Below, one piece after another: positions 20,001 through 28,836 of a stretch of 64,000 nt of DNA. How positions within the stretch are numbered: the first letter of the stretch is position 1; each line of letters begins with the position of its first letter. Below the pieces are notes generated by a model, which saw only the letters and a program-made list of their open reading frames with translations, was not told the DNA's origin and ran no database searches. The DNA is from Ceratopteris richardii (lineage: Eukaryota > Streptophyta > Polypodiopsida > Polypodiales > Pteridaceae). The position numbers and the translations under genes are program-made. The stretch lies in the NCBI GenBank assembly GCA_020310875.1, contig CM035430.1, positions 102,364,431 to 102,428,430 of the forward strand. The letters are read 5' to 3'.

Positions 20001-23000
20001 ATGGCGGAGGCCGCAGGAACTAGCTCTCACACAGAAACAAACCCGCAAGTGGTGGACTTGGACAGTTTACCCGTTTTGCCTGAGACAGTTGAAAGACCCG
20101 AAGAGTTGCAGGCCGTCAAAATCATACCTATTGCGGATCCTCCGCGTGGCCACACCATGCCCGTGGGAAAGACTTCACATTGGTTTACCGAGGTAGCAGG
20201 ACCATTGGGGGAAGGAACGTATCTATGGGAATCAGAGTTGGACTACAATGGAAAGCAAGGCAGATACCATTTCTTTACAAGAGAATTTGAGAAGTTACAA
20301 AATGCGGAAGGTCTACGTCCGATATGGGAAAAAGCCGGATTGAGTGCCTATTTCAGTGCCCGACTCCCAAAACCTGACTTCATGCGATGCTACTATCTCA
20401 TCAACACCTTGACTCCAAATCCGAACCCAAAAGGTGCAAGCTCATTTGTGATTCCATCTCTGACAAAGGGGAATGAGCTCAAGAGGTTTAGGCTATCAAA
20501 CAATTTGGTGAGAGAAGCTCTGGATATGCGCGGCATGCATATTCCTACAGAAAAGGAAACCCTAGTACCGGACTACATGAAGAATCGAAGTCTCACCAAA
20601 CTCAAAGACATGGTATCCATGACGCCTAATATTGCAATACACCTTCGCATGTGCATGCAACACTTTGCTTTCCCAGCGCAGGATAGATTCACCATGCCGC
20701 ACAAAAAGATTTGGTTTAGCCTGTATCTGGCAGAGACACAGAGCCTCACCATCAACCTACCCCACTGGATAATTGATCAGATACACTTAGCTCACAAACG
20801 CTGGCCGCGGAAACAGGTTTTATATGGTTGCTGTGCTCTGACAAGAATCATCTATAGGTGTTTGGCTTATGACATCCCAATCCAACGAGCCCTGATGTGG
20901 AATCGGGTAGAGCAGTTTCGAGGCAGGACATCCACTGGACCCCCTTCTAAGAAGATGAGAGGCACGGTCCAAGTCCCATGTGCTCAGCCACGTGGAGCGA
21001 CCCTAACACCAGAAGTCACCCCGCCACCCCGAAGAGTCCGACCATTCACACTCCGACTTCCAAGACGCAGCACCGATGGTTCCACTTTGATATTTCCTCC
21101 CATCCCAACGGATCTCGAATTTCCTAGTGGTGCACCATTGGACGAACTCACTAATGAAGACTTCGAACAACTATTACAAGATGTAGAGCTGGAGGCAGAA
21201 GAGGCACAACAAGCGGAAAATGTACAAACGCAGGCCACAACCTCCCAAGCACCTGTCACACCTGTTGAAGTGGAGGAAGAAGATGACGGAGATGAAGAAC
21301 AGGAGGATGATGAGGAGGAGTATGATCAAGAGCACCAAGAGGAGCAACAAGAAGTGCCAGAACTTGTAGGTGCACCTGCATATACAGCTCAACTACGAAG
21401 GCTATACGACACTATCAAAGCAGTACAAGAAAGGCATCAGCTCTCTCTGGTATCAGGTCAAGCTTTGATGCAAGAAATGCTATCAGATGAAGGAGTGGAC
21501 CAACAATTCATTGACACCCTCAAATTAGTGTCAGATTCCTTAGGAGTTCCAGAGGCTGTCCACACCGCAGTCCGCCAGTCTGTAAGGTATGACAAACGCA
21601 GAGTGGACACATTACCACGAGCAGGTAAGACTATCACGATACCCGTCACAGGACCGGAAGTACCCATTGAGACCACAGCCACCCCCATAACCACCACTGA
21701 CCTCTCCGCTGAAACCTTCGTTCAGACATCACCCATCTCACCCCAGCATCCTCCATCACCACCTTCTCCGCCCCCGCCACCACCTCCCACCTTGGAAGAA
21801 ACGACAGTCATTACCTCTACCTCCACTTATAATCCATCTTCATTCAAATCATTCTCATTTCGAGAACCCACCTCACAAGACACCCTCTTCTCCTTCGTCA
21901 CCAATCCCTTGTACACTTCGTCCCATCTATCCGCTGAACCCATGACTGGCCATCCCATAATTACCAGCGTAGTTGGAAACCCAGCACCCACGGAAGGAAC
22001 CCTGTGTTTCCCGACCTACCCCCCAATACGAGTACCTCCATTCCATAACCCTCACTTCCCAGCTGGCCCCTACACCTCTTTCAACCGGACCTCACCACCC
22101 CAATACCCGTCCTTTGTGGAGCAGTTCTTCCGCTCTCCCATGTTTCAAAGGCACCTTCCTCCGATGTTCGCAACGACATCAATTTACACGGACACCACAC
22201 TCACTTCACCTACCATACCCACCTATATGGTAGCCCCTGCACACACCACCTTGTCTGATCCAATGGACATTTCACCAACCACAGCACCTCTCCCCACGAT
22301 TTCCCCACCTTCCCCTCCCTTGCCCCCCACCTCACCACTCACATCAGTGGCACACACAGCATTCACTACACCCCTACCCAATCCCACCTCCTCTGCATTT
22401 CAAACTATTTCCCTTGCATCTCATAATGTAAATAGTACGTTCGACACATTACTTCAGTGTGCACATCAGCTACAACAAGACTTCCATCAATTGGAAGAAC
22501 GCAATGCTACCCTCCAGGCAGAATCTCAACGTCTCCAAGCTAGAGTCACCACTATTGAGGCTAACTACCTGACGCTCCTAGACGAGCATACCACACTACA
22601 GCAGGCTCACTCCGAATTGGAATCAAAGGCATCAACTGTAGATGACCAAGCAGTTAAGGAGCTAGAAACAGTGCTTCAAGCGCAAATGATATCTAATGCC
22701 ACACTCAGACGCAACATTGGGCTATTAAGGAAGCATATGGCCGCAGCACTAGAGGAGAACAAACGACTTCAACAACAAAATCAAGACAACTTTGAAGCGG
22801 CTATGGAAGGAACCGTAGGAGCAACCATTAGCCCTACCCGATATAGAGCAGTTCCATCAGAAGACATCCGCATCCTACTTGAGGAGCATGCAAATTTCCT
22901 GGAGTCATATGAAAAACTAGAGACTGAATGTGCCGATCTAAAGAGACAGTTAGCCAGTGTACATCCTGCTCAACAGGAGCCGGTAATCTTGCAACAATCT

Positions 23001-23372
23001 ACAGAAGAAATGGAGACCCTTCGGAAACAGGTGGCAGAACTCCAAGCACGCCTCCTACCATATGAACGACCACCCTCGCCCATTGAAGAACCAGAACCTG
23101 AAACAGTAGTGGAAATCCCCGTCGAGGACAGCTACGAAGAGCCCTACGAGCCTATGCCGACGCCTGGTGGCCGAACTACAGAAGAAGGACAAGACACGTT
23201 AGAAATTCAAGTTCCAGATTGGGTCAGAAGGGTCGAGAAAGTGGGTAAGACACATGATGATCGTGTGGCCGTGCAAATGCAATCTCTCACGAATCTGGAA
23301 GAAACGGTCCTTCAGTCTTCCTACTTTCAACAATTATCCCATCAACGGTTAATCACAACATCAGAATCGTAA
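20001..23372 (+). CDS. Element B ORF2, long coiled-coil protein of unknown function
   Basis: The frame has 1123 codons and starts at an ATG in a good plant context (CAACATGGCG). Residues 1-310 form a globular tryptophan- and proline-containing domain that matches the N-domain of C's downstream ORF. An acidic run lies at about 420-460 (EEEDDGDEEQEDDEEE) and a long Pro/Thr/Ser-rich stretch at 560-810. A heptad-rich coiled coil follows (about 815-1040; LEERNATLQAESQRLQARV). No signal peptide or convincing membrane segment is visible, so an envelope role is not supported. The position after pol matches the extra 3' ORF of Athila/Tat-type elements. It ends at a TAA that is in frame with ORF3. Confidence 0.9.
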   Translation: MAEAAGTSSHTETNPQVVDLDSLPVLPETVERPEELQAVKIIPIADPPRGHTMPVGKTSHWFTEVAGPLGEGTYLWESELDYNGKQGRYHFFTREFEKLQNAEGLRPIWEKAGLSAYFSARLPKPDFMRCYYLINTLTPNPNPKGASSFVIPSLTKGNELKRFRLSNNLVREALDMRGMHIPTEKETLVPDYMKNRSLTKLKDMVSMTPNIAIHLRMCMQHFAFPAQDRFTMPHKKIWFSLYLAETQSLTINLPHWIIDQIHLAHKRWPRKQVLYGCCALTRIIYRCLAYDIPIQRALMWNRVEQFRGRTSTGPPSKKMRGTVQVPCAQPRGATLTPEVTPPPRRVRPFTLRLPRRSTDGSTLIFPPIPTDLEFPSGAPLDELTNEDFEQLLQDVELEAEEAQQAENVQTQATTSQAPVTPVEVEEEDDGDEEQEDDEEEYDQEHQEEQQEVPELVGAPAYTAQLRRLYDTIKAVQERHQLSLVSGQALMQEMLSDEGVDQQFIDTLKLVSDSLGVPEAVHTAVRQSVRYDKRRVDTLPRAGKTITIPVTGPEVPIETTATPITTTDLSAETFVQTSPISPQHPPSPPSPPPPPPPTLEETTVITSTSTYNPSSFKSFSFREPTSQDTLFSFVTNPLYTSSHLSAEPMTGHPIITSVVGNPAPTEGTLCFPTYPPIRVPPFHNPHFPAGPYTSFNRTSPPQYPSFVEQFFRSPMFQRHLPPMFATTSIYTDTTLTSPTIPTYMVAPAHTTLSDPMDISPTTAPLPTISPPSPPLPPTSPLTSVAHTAFTTPLPNPTSSAFQTISLASHNVNSTFDTLLQCAHQLQQDFHQLEERNATLQAESQRLQARVTTIEANYLTLLDEHTTLQQAHSELESKASTVDDQAVKELETVLQAQMISNATLRRNIGLLRKHMAAALEENKRLQQQNQDNFEAAMEGTVGATISPTRYRAVPSEDIRILLEEHANFLESYEKLETECADLKRQLASVHPAQQEPVILQQSTEEMETLRKQVAELQARLLPYERPPSPIEEPEPETVVEIPVEDSYEEPYEPMPTPGGRTTEEGQDTLEIQVPDWVRRVEKVGKTHDDRVAVQMQSLTNLEETVLQSSYFQQLSHQRLITTSES

Positions 23373-23375
23373 TAC

Positions 23376-24428
23376 ATGCCTTATTTTGTCTTACTACATG
23401 ATTATAATGCAGAAATCAAAAGACATACAGGGAAGGAGCCCACATTCGCTACTCAATTTGAGATAGGGGATTTACCGACCGATGCACGTGCTGGCTCCAT
23501 TTTCCAACCTAATTGGCGTGCACGTTTACTCACCGATTACCCTGAGATGATGAGTACCTGGGCTACCATGCCACTCTATATCAAGTATAATCCATGCTAT
23601 TGTCCAGTGGTACGTCGCAGATCCTGGCAAGCATTTGCAATCAAGGTACGCAACAATAAAGAGTGCTCGGCTTGGGTTAACTACCCGTATTTTGCTCCAC
23701 CTCGAGGACCTCCAACCGTAGCCTACATGATATCAACCATTCGGCACTGGTCTGCACGCCTAAATAATGTACCTGATATAGCAGCGAAAATGTGTATGAA
23801 GATATTTGAGCTCATGACCATTGTCTTCAAAACCTTTCGGAATGTCCAAGCTCCATACATCTCCGCTCCTGGATTCGCTCAAGGCAACAAGGATTTAGTC
23901 TACGACATGAGCCAAACCCCCTCGGTCACTGTTATCTTTGCTTGGCATGCACGAATCAAGTACTTGCCCGCATGCTTCAAGCAAACATTTGAGGAAATGT
24001 TCTCTACGGGCTTCTGGGAATACAATTCCGAAATTTTCATTCCCAGACCCACACATTTGCTACATCTATTCGCAGTAGAACAAGCGATCCATGCAGATCA
24101 GTTACGTCTGCCACATCCGGACGTTCCAGGACCAATCGATTGGGATCGTATGATGACACATTTGGCCAGGGGACTACGCTTACAAGAACATCAGCTTGCC
24201 ACTCAGGTTGTGGAATATTACATCCAACACCCCCAGCAACAAGGGTCTGTCAGGGACGACAGACGCGAGAGAGGGGGGGGTGTTGAGAGCAGTATGGGCA
24301 CCCAAGGACTGACTAGACAAGGAAGCCAGGGAACCCAAGGATTGACGAGACAAGGAAGCCAACGGAGAGAGTCAGAACAAGGTGAAGGAGTAAGTAGACA
24401 AAGCAGTCGACGCAAATCTGGCAGATAG
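23376..24428 (+). CDS. Element B ORF3, C-terminal domain of the downstream protein, reading into the 3' LTR
   Basis: The frame has 350 codons and lies in phase with ORF2; only TAA-TAC separates ORF2's last codon from this ATG. In C the homologous domain is fused to the ORF2-like part, so B carries either a recent nonsense mutation or a read-through stop. Matches to C include YNPCYCPVVRRR versus NPSFCPIPRRR and FEEMFSTGFWEYNSEIF versus FEEAFFTGFFEIDSEIF. The last ~50 residues are encoded by the polypurine tract and the U3 of the right LTR. They form a low-complexity Gly/Gln/Arg/Ser tail with a repeated GTQGLTRQGSQ unit. Function unknown. Confidence 0.85.
   Translation: MPYFVLLHDYNAEIKRHTGKEPTFATQFEIGDLPTDARAGSIFQPNWRARLLTDYPEMMSTWATMPLYIKYNPCYCPVVRRRSWQAFAIKVRNNKECSAWVNYPYFAPPRGPPTVAYMISTIRHWSARLNNVPDIAAKMCMKIFELMTIVFKTFRNVQAPYISAPGFAQGNKDLVYDMSQTPSVTVIFAWHARIKYLPACFKQTFEEMFSTGFWEYNSEIFIPRPTHLLHLFAVEQAIHADQLRLPHPDVPGPIDWDRMMTHLARGLRLQEHQLATQVVEYYIQHPQQQGSVRDDRRERGGGVESSMGTQGLTRQGSQGTQGLTRQGSQRRESEQGEGVSRQSSRRKSGR
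24267..24280 (+). promoter_or_regulatory. Element B polypurine tract
   Basis: GAGAGAGGGGGGGG abuts the TG of the right LTR. It primes plus-strand cDNA synthesis and lies inside ORF3. Confidence 0.92.
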
Positions 24429-24945
24429 GCCCTTCAATTTTTCCAATCTACATCTTTTAACAGTGATTCTTATCACTAACAATCATTGTAAATACCATTT
24501 CATATTTTTGTAGCTCCATTTTGTGCAAGCCAAGGAGTCCTTGAGCTTGAGGAGCCTTAGAAGTACCTACATATCAATTTTCGTATTTTTTAGACTCCGT
24601 TTGAGCCTTCAAATTGGCCCTGGAACCTAATTTTTAACTAGGCCGGACACTAGGTCTGGACAGGGCCAAAAGCTAGTCAAAAACTATAAAAAGAGCTAGA
24701 GAGCTCATTTTTGAGGTTAGATTGTAATTGAAACGAACTTGTAAGAGCATTTTGAAAGTAATCTAAAAAGCTCCATTGATTCTCACTCTTTGTCTTGCCT
24801 TGTGTGCGCGTGTGTGTGTATGTGTGTGCATGCTTGTGTGCTTCTCACTCACGCACTTGTGCCGCCACTTGCTCGAGGTCTTCATACCATCCTCACGTCT
24901 TCCCGGATTGACATTAAAGGAGGTGCTACTCATCACTGAGCTACA
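24281..24945 (+). repeat. Element B 3' LTR
   Basis: This 665-bp copy matches the 5' LTR by eye except for one missing GT in the microsatellite near 24810-24830. It ends ...GAGCTACA and is followed by the GTCCT duplication. The first ~148 bp encode the ORF3 tail in the plus direction. On the minus strand the LTR happens to extend A's broken gag frame. Confidence 0.96.
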
Positions 24946-24950
24946 GTCCT
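24946..24950. repeat. Target-site duplication of element B (right copy, GTCCT)
   Basis: Matches 7841-7845 exactly; beyond it the A gag sequence resumes. Confidence 0.95.
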
Positions 24951-26067
24951 CTACCTGTTCAGCTTTCAATACTTGCCGAAATTCTGCCACATGGTCATAA
25001 GGGTCTCCCGTGCCATCGAAGTAATTCTTCATGGACTTCACCAGTTGAGTTGGTCGCAGGGTCCTAGTGTGTTCTCTCGGCCTTGGCAAAGGAAAATCAT
25101 CAATATTCCTTTGATTCCATGGGCTTCTATGTCTCTCAGGTTCCACTCTATTCCTTTCTGTTCCCGTCCTTTCTCTTCCCAGGGAGTTGACAAAACTTAC
25201 CTCAGGTTTGTCTCTACTTCTATCTCTTTGAGCCCCATGAGCTTGGGAGGTCCCAGCTCCTTGGTGACCAAAGGACACATTAGACCTTGGTTGGGGAAAA
25301 ACAAATTCACCCTTCCATGTGTAGGCATGTCTGCCATGCTCAGTGACCACGAAGATTCTCTCTGATGCATTGTCTAGGTAGGTTACTTGGCCTGGGCTAT
25401 CAGGGTCTTTAAACTCATAGATTGTGAGGGCACTCACTTCCTGAGGTTGAGAAGATTTATATCTCCAAAAAGCCTCATCGGTTTCTCAGTTTAAAAGCAG
25501 ATCTATGCTTTTATTATCCTGTGGAATCCACTCTGGAGTCATGATTCTGGTCAAGACAGATTTACCACGGGGAGTTCTTGGCTCTCTCTCTAAGTTCCCT
25601 TGCTCTATATCACCCATGTCGGTCTCCGCAATCACATTTCCAAACTCATCAGTTCTATCAGGAAGAGTGGTGACTACATATATAGTCCCCTCTTTATCTA
25701 GGTATGCTCCATTCTCAAACTTGACTACCGGGTGGTCTATTCCATGGGGTTGATCGGGGTTCTTAATCTGGACCACCGATCTTCTCAGTCCGTCTTCGTA
25801 GATGCGAGCACCTAGATGATTCGTCCTGATATATTCCAATTGAGTCTTATAAGGCCCTTCTGGCTTTTCTAGATAAGCCAACCCTGAACTACCTACTGGT
25901 CTCTCCATGTGATAGGACATCTCAGAATCACTTGTTTCTGATCTGGGAGGGTATGGGTAATCACTCAACTGTTGGGCCCAAGACCTGGCAGTGTGATTGA
26001 CACTAGCTTCAGAAGATCTGAGGCTTTGTCTGTCTCGGCCTAAGTGTCTGCCTGATCTAAGGTTCAT
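24951..26067 (-). pseudogene. Element A gag N-terminal part, with nonsense codon
   Basis: The frame starts at MNLRSGRHLG and is collinear with B's first ~375 residues (KTQLEYIRTN, VKFENGAYLDKEG, TPRGKSVLTRI). It is closed by TGA at 25486-25488, where B has a CGA arginine codon, consistent with deamination of a methylated CpG. After the stop the same frame continues (TIYEFKDPDSPG, LVKSMKNYFDGTGDPYDH) to the B insertion point. The region upstream of the knuckles has no known enzymatic role and is probably matrix/capsid. Confidence 0.93.
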
Positions 26068-27882
26068 ATGCCTGATTTATTTACCCCCTGGAACCCAAGC
26101 ACACTCTCGTTGCAGGTTGATTTTGCACCAATCACTTTGTTCTTTTTAGTTGAATATTATGTTTATGGTCTTGTCTGAAATTGCGTCGTCAGGAGTACTT
26201 AAGTGAATTTCCGCACTTGATAAGTGATCGATTCCCGTTTACCTTTTGTCCCTTAGGGTTTTCGCACTTAAGACCTATTTACTTCTTGCACTTGGTTGGA
26301 TAATACTCTTGGACTTGATTCGTGCCTAACGCTGCCCTAATTAATTACGACACCTAAGTCGTACTTAGCCTAGGCTAGGAATTGACAAAGGAGGGTTGAG
26401 AGATCTTCCAACCTCAATTAGCTGGTTGACCAGACTGCTACACAAGCCCAGGAAGCCTTCTCCCAAGCTTGGTACTCACCCTTGCTAGCTTGCTTTGGAT
26501 TGCCTTGAGCGCACACAAAGTTCCTGCAAAAGCTCACCCGTTAGTATAGCTCTATTGCCACAAGTAATTGAAAGACACACTTCAATAATTTTAGTCCCCT
26601 TGGAGTAGTTCACTGTACCCCCTGAATCTGAGGACCACTTAGTTCCCCCTAAAGGTCAACTTAAAAATGCATGTTCAAAAACTCCGCGTATGATTCTTAC
26701 AAAAACTAGTCGAGGTCCACGTAGGATTCTCAACGAGCTCTCCAACGAGACCAAAATCTCGTCAATCGGAGTCCGTATGGTCAAGTTATGACCATTCAGG
26801 CACTAAAGGGTCAAAACAAGCTCTCAGGGTTCAGGAGATCCCTCTCTGGGTTCTAGGTCTTTTGCTCACATCCAAGGTTCTAAAGTTATACCAAGGTGCC
26901 TAAAATTAAGCTCAACTACCCTTCCAATCACTCAAAAAATAACCTTAAATTTTCATGCGTTAAAGGCCGTGTATCGCGATAGGTCGGGTCGAGGTGTCGC
27001 GATAGGTGGGAAGTGTCGCGATAGGTCGAGGTGTCGCGATAGCTCGTGAAGTGTCGCGATAGGTCGTGAGGTGTCGCGATAGGTCGGGGTGTTGCGATAG
27101 CTCGTGAGGTGTCGCGATAGGTCGGGGTGTTGCGATAGCTCGTGAGGTGTCGCGATAGGTCGGGGTGTCGCGATAGCTCGTGAAGTGTCGCAATAGGTCG
27201 AAGTGTCGCGATAGGTCGGGGTGTCGCGATAGCTCGTGAAGTGTCGCGATAGGTCGTGAGGTGTCGCGATAGGTCGGGGTGTCGCGATAGCTCGTGAGGT
27301 GTCGCGATAGGTCGGGGTGTCGCGATAGCTCGTGAGGTGTCGCGATAGGTCGAAGTGTCGCGATAGCTCGTGAAGTGTCGCGATAGGTCGGGGTGTCGCG
27401 ATAGCTCGTGAAGTGTCGCGATACCTCGAGGTGTCGCGATAGCTCGGGATATGGTGAATTTTTCTGTTCTATCTAGTGATCCTAGGAGCTCTAGGCCTGC
27501 GCAGTGTCGTGGTGCACTCAGAATCGTGATTGGGTGAAATTTTTGAAGTGTCGCGATAGCTCGAGCTCAACGCCTCGGGGACTGTGCAGACAAATTCTGT
27601 ACCTGCTGAGCTTGCTGGAGATGATGATGGAGCTGCCACCTGCAAGAAACATGCAAAAAACACACAAAGACAAGCACACACACTTGCTCTCTCTCAAACT
27701 CGCACACAACAAATGAGGGAATGATAAGGAAGAGGGAATATGTAGTGGAGAAGGAGGTGGAGATGAAGGTGGAGATGAAGATGAAGATGGAGATGGAGAA
27801 AAATCAGAAATTTACCTACTACTTACCATTCCAACGCGTCCTCTCTACGTCTTACCATCACACGCTCGTCCTCAAAGCTCGA
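26068..27882 (-). other. Element A 5' leader (non-coding)
   Basis: This 1.8-kb leader has the same layout as B's: primer-binding site, a stand-alone repeat unit (27545-27566), a dense array (26970-27448), then unique sequence to the gag start. The 22 nt around the gag ATG are almost identical to B. No sense ORF of note. Confidence 0.85.
26970..27448 (-). repeat. Element A leader tandem array, ~25 units with TCGCGA core
   Basis: About 25 units of ~19 bp read GTGTCGCGATAGGTCG on the plus strand. Two unit types (ending ggtcgggg and gctcgtga) alternate over much of the array, giving a ~38-bp higher-order dimer. In element-sense orientation the core is TATCGCGACAC, close to B's CATCGCGATTGAC. A few units have point changes (tgttgcgat, tgtcgcaat), as expected for an ageing array. 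Confidence 0.95.
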
Positions 27883-27900
27883 TCCCCGGCAACGGCGCCA
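27883..27900 (-). promoter_or_regulatory. Element A primer-binding site (tRNA-Asp type)
   Basis: The minus strand reads TGGCGCCGTTGCCGGGGA, 8 nt from the LTR end, identical to B. Confidence 0.93.
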
Positions 27901-27908
27901 AAATTTGG

Positions 27909-28488
27909 TGTAGCTCAGTGATGAGTAACACCTCCTTTAATGTCAATCCGGGAAGACGTGAGGATGGTATGAAGACCACGAGCAAGTGGAAGCACAAGTG
28001 CGTGAGTGAGAAGCACACAAGCATGCACACACATACACGCACACGCGCACACACAGCAAGAACAAAGAGAGTAAGACAATGGAATCACTTCTATTGCAAG
28101 AAAGTTCTCATACAAGCTCAAACTACAAGAAGCTACCCCAAAAATGAGCTCTCTAGCTCTATTTATAGTTTTTGACTAGCTTTGGCCCTGTCCAGACCTA
28201 GTGTCCGGCCTAGTTAAAAATTAGGTTCCAGGGCTTATTTGAGGGCTCAAACGAGATCTAAAAATTATGAAAATTGGCAGGCAACTACTTCTAAGGCTCC
28301 CCAAGCTCGAGGACTCCTCGGCTTGTACAAAATGGAGCTACAAAAAGGTGAAATGATATTTACAAGGGTTTTTAGTGATGAGAATCACTTAAAAATGATG
28401 TAAGGGTTTTGAAAAAAAAATGAAGGGTTGCCTTAGTGCTAGATCTGCATGTGTGTCCGTACTTGCTTCTTCCCGTATACTGTCAACA
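27909..28488 (-). repeat. Element A 5' LTR
   Basis: The LTR is 580 bp, TGTTGACAG to GAGCTACA in minus orientation. From about 90 bp in, it aligns with B's LTR through the TATA region and the end, but its first part differs and is shorter. A minus-strand TATA box (CTATAAATAG) lies at about 28159-28168. The partner LTR is outside the window. Confidence 0.92.
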
Positions 28489-28836
28489 GGCACTGTGAGA
28501 GCCTAAGCAAGTACGATTTGATACAAGTGCATCTAATTTTCTATCACGCAAAGTCTGCTCCAGCCATTTTGGCATAGTTTTTGCCTCCTCAATATCAATT
28601 CTCTCATCAACAAGTGCACCATGTAAATTTGAAATAAGAAATGTGATGATCTGCATCATCACATGAAACTTGCAAAGGCTAAGAAGTTGCCTCATTAGGA
28701 CCAACACTAGACTTTCCACCTGTAAAAAGAGGCAGCAATGTATCATACATGTCTTTGGAGCTAACAGATGTCTCCTTAGTACATGAAAGCAATGGATGAA
28801 TAGCATCTTCCACAAAAACAACATCACGGAAAGTCT
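28489..28836 (-). pseudogene. Copia relic J (F family), integrase-RT linker, target of element A
   Basis: Minus-strand sequence matches element F 62764-63100: VFVEDAIHP, SSKDMYDT, TMPKWLEQTLRD and RTCLGSHS. It is cut on the left by A's LTR (28488/28489) and ends abruptly at 28836. The frame is broken by small indels. It shows that A inserted into an F-family copia copy; the expected 5-bp duplication next to the LTR is GGCAC (28489-28493), its partner being outside the window. Confidence 0.85.

Larger units (their letters stand above)
7846..24945 (+). mobile_element. Ty3/gypsy element B, complete, 17.1 kb
   Basis: The element has a 667-bp left LTR, a tRNA-Asp primer-binding site, a 1.76-kb leader with a short tandem array, one 9.45-kb gag-pol frame, two further same-strand ORFs, a G-rich polypurine tract and a 665-bp right LTR. 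It is flanked by GTCCT on both sides. The LTRs start TG and end CA and appear identical apart from one GT dinucleotide step. All key catalytic motifs of protease, RT, RNase H and integrase are present. The size is large for gypsy elements because of a long gag, the post-integrase extension and the extra ORFs. It sits inside element A's gag and is the youngest insertion whose two LTRs can be compared here. Confidence 0.97.
24946..28488 (-). mobile_element. Ty3/gypsy element A, 5'-ward arm (LTR, leader, gag start)
   Basis: Read leftward it holds the 5' LTR, primer-binding site, leader array and the start of gag up to the B insertion. With 1-7845 it makes one element of more than 11.3 kb within the window. 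It lies inside copia relic J. Confidence 0.94.

Noticed and set aside
20001-24428. Envelope glycoprotein (env) label for B ORF2/ORF3
   Set aside because: No signal peptide, transmembrane anchor, furin-like site or cysteine-rich ectodomain is visible; coiled coil and position alone do not support it.
24763-24945. C-terminal extension of A gag fragment into the B LTR
   Set aside because: Same artefact on the other side of B.
26960-27193. Antisense ORF with RDTPRPIATP-type repeats
   Set aside because: Pure translation of A's leader array.
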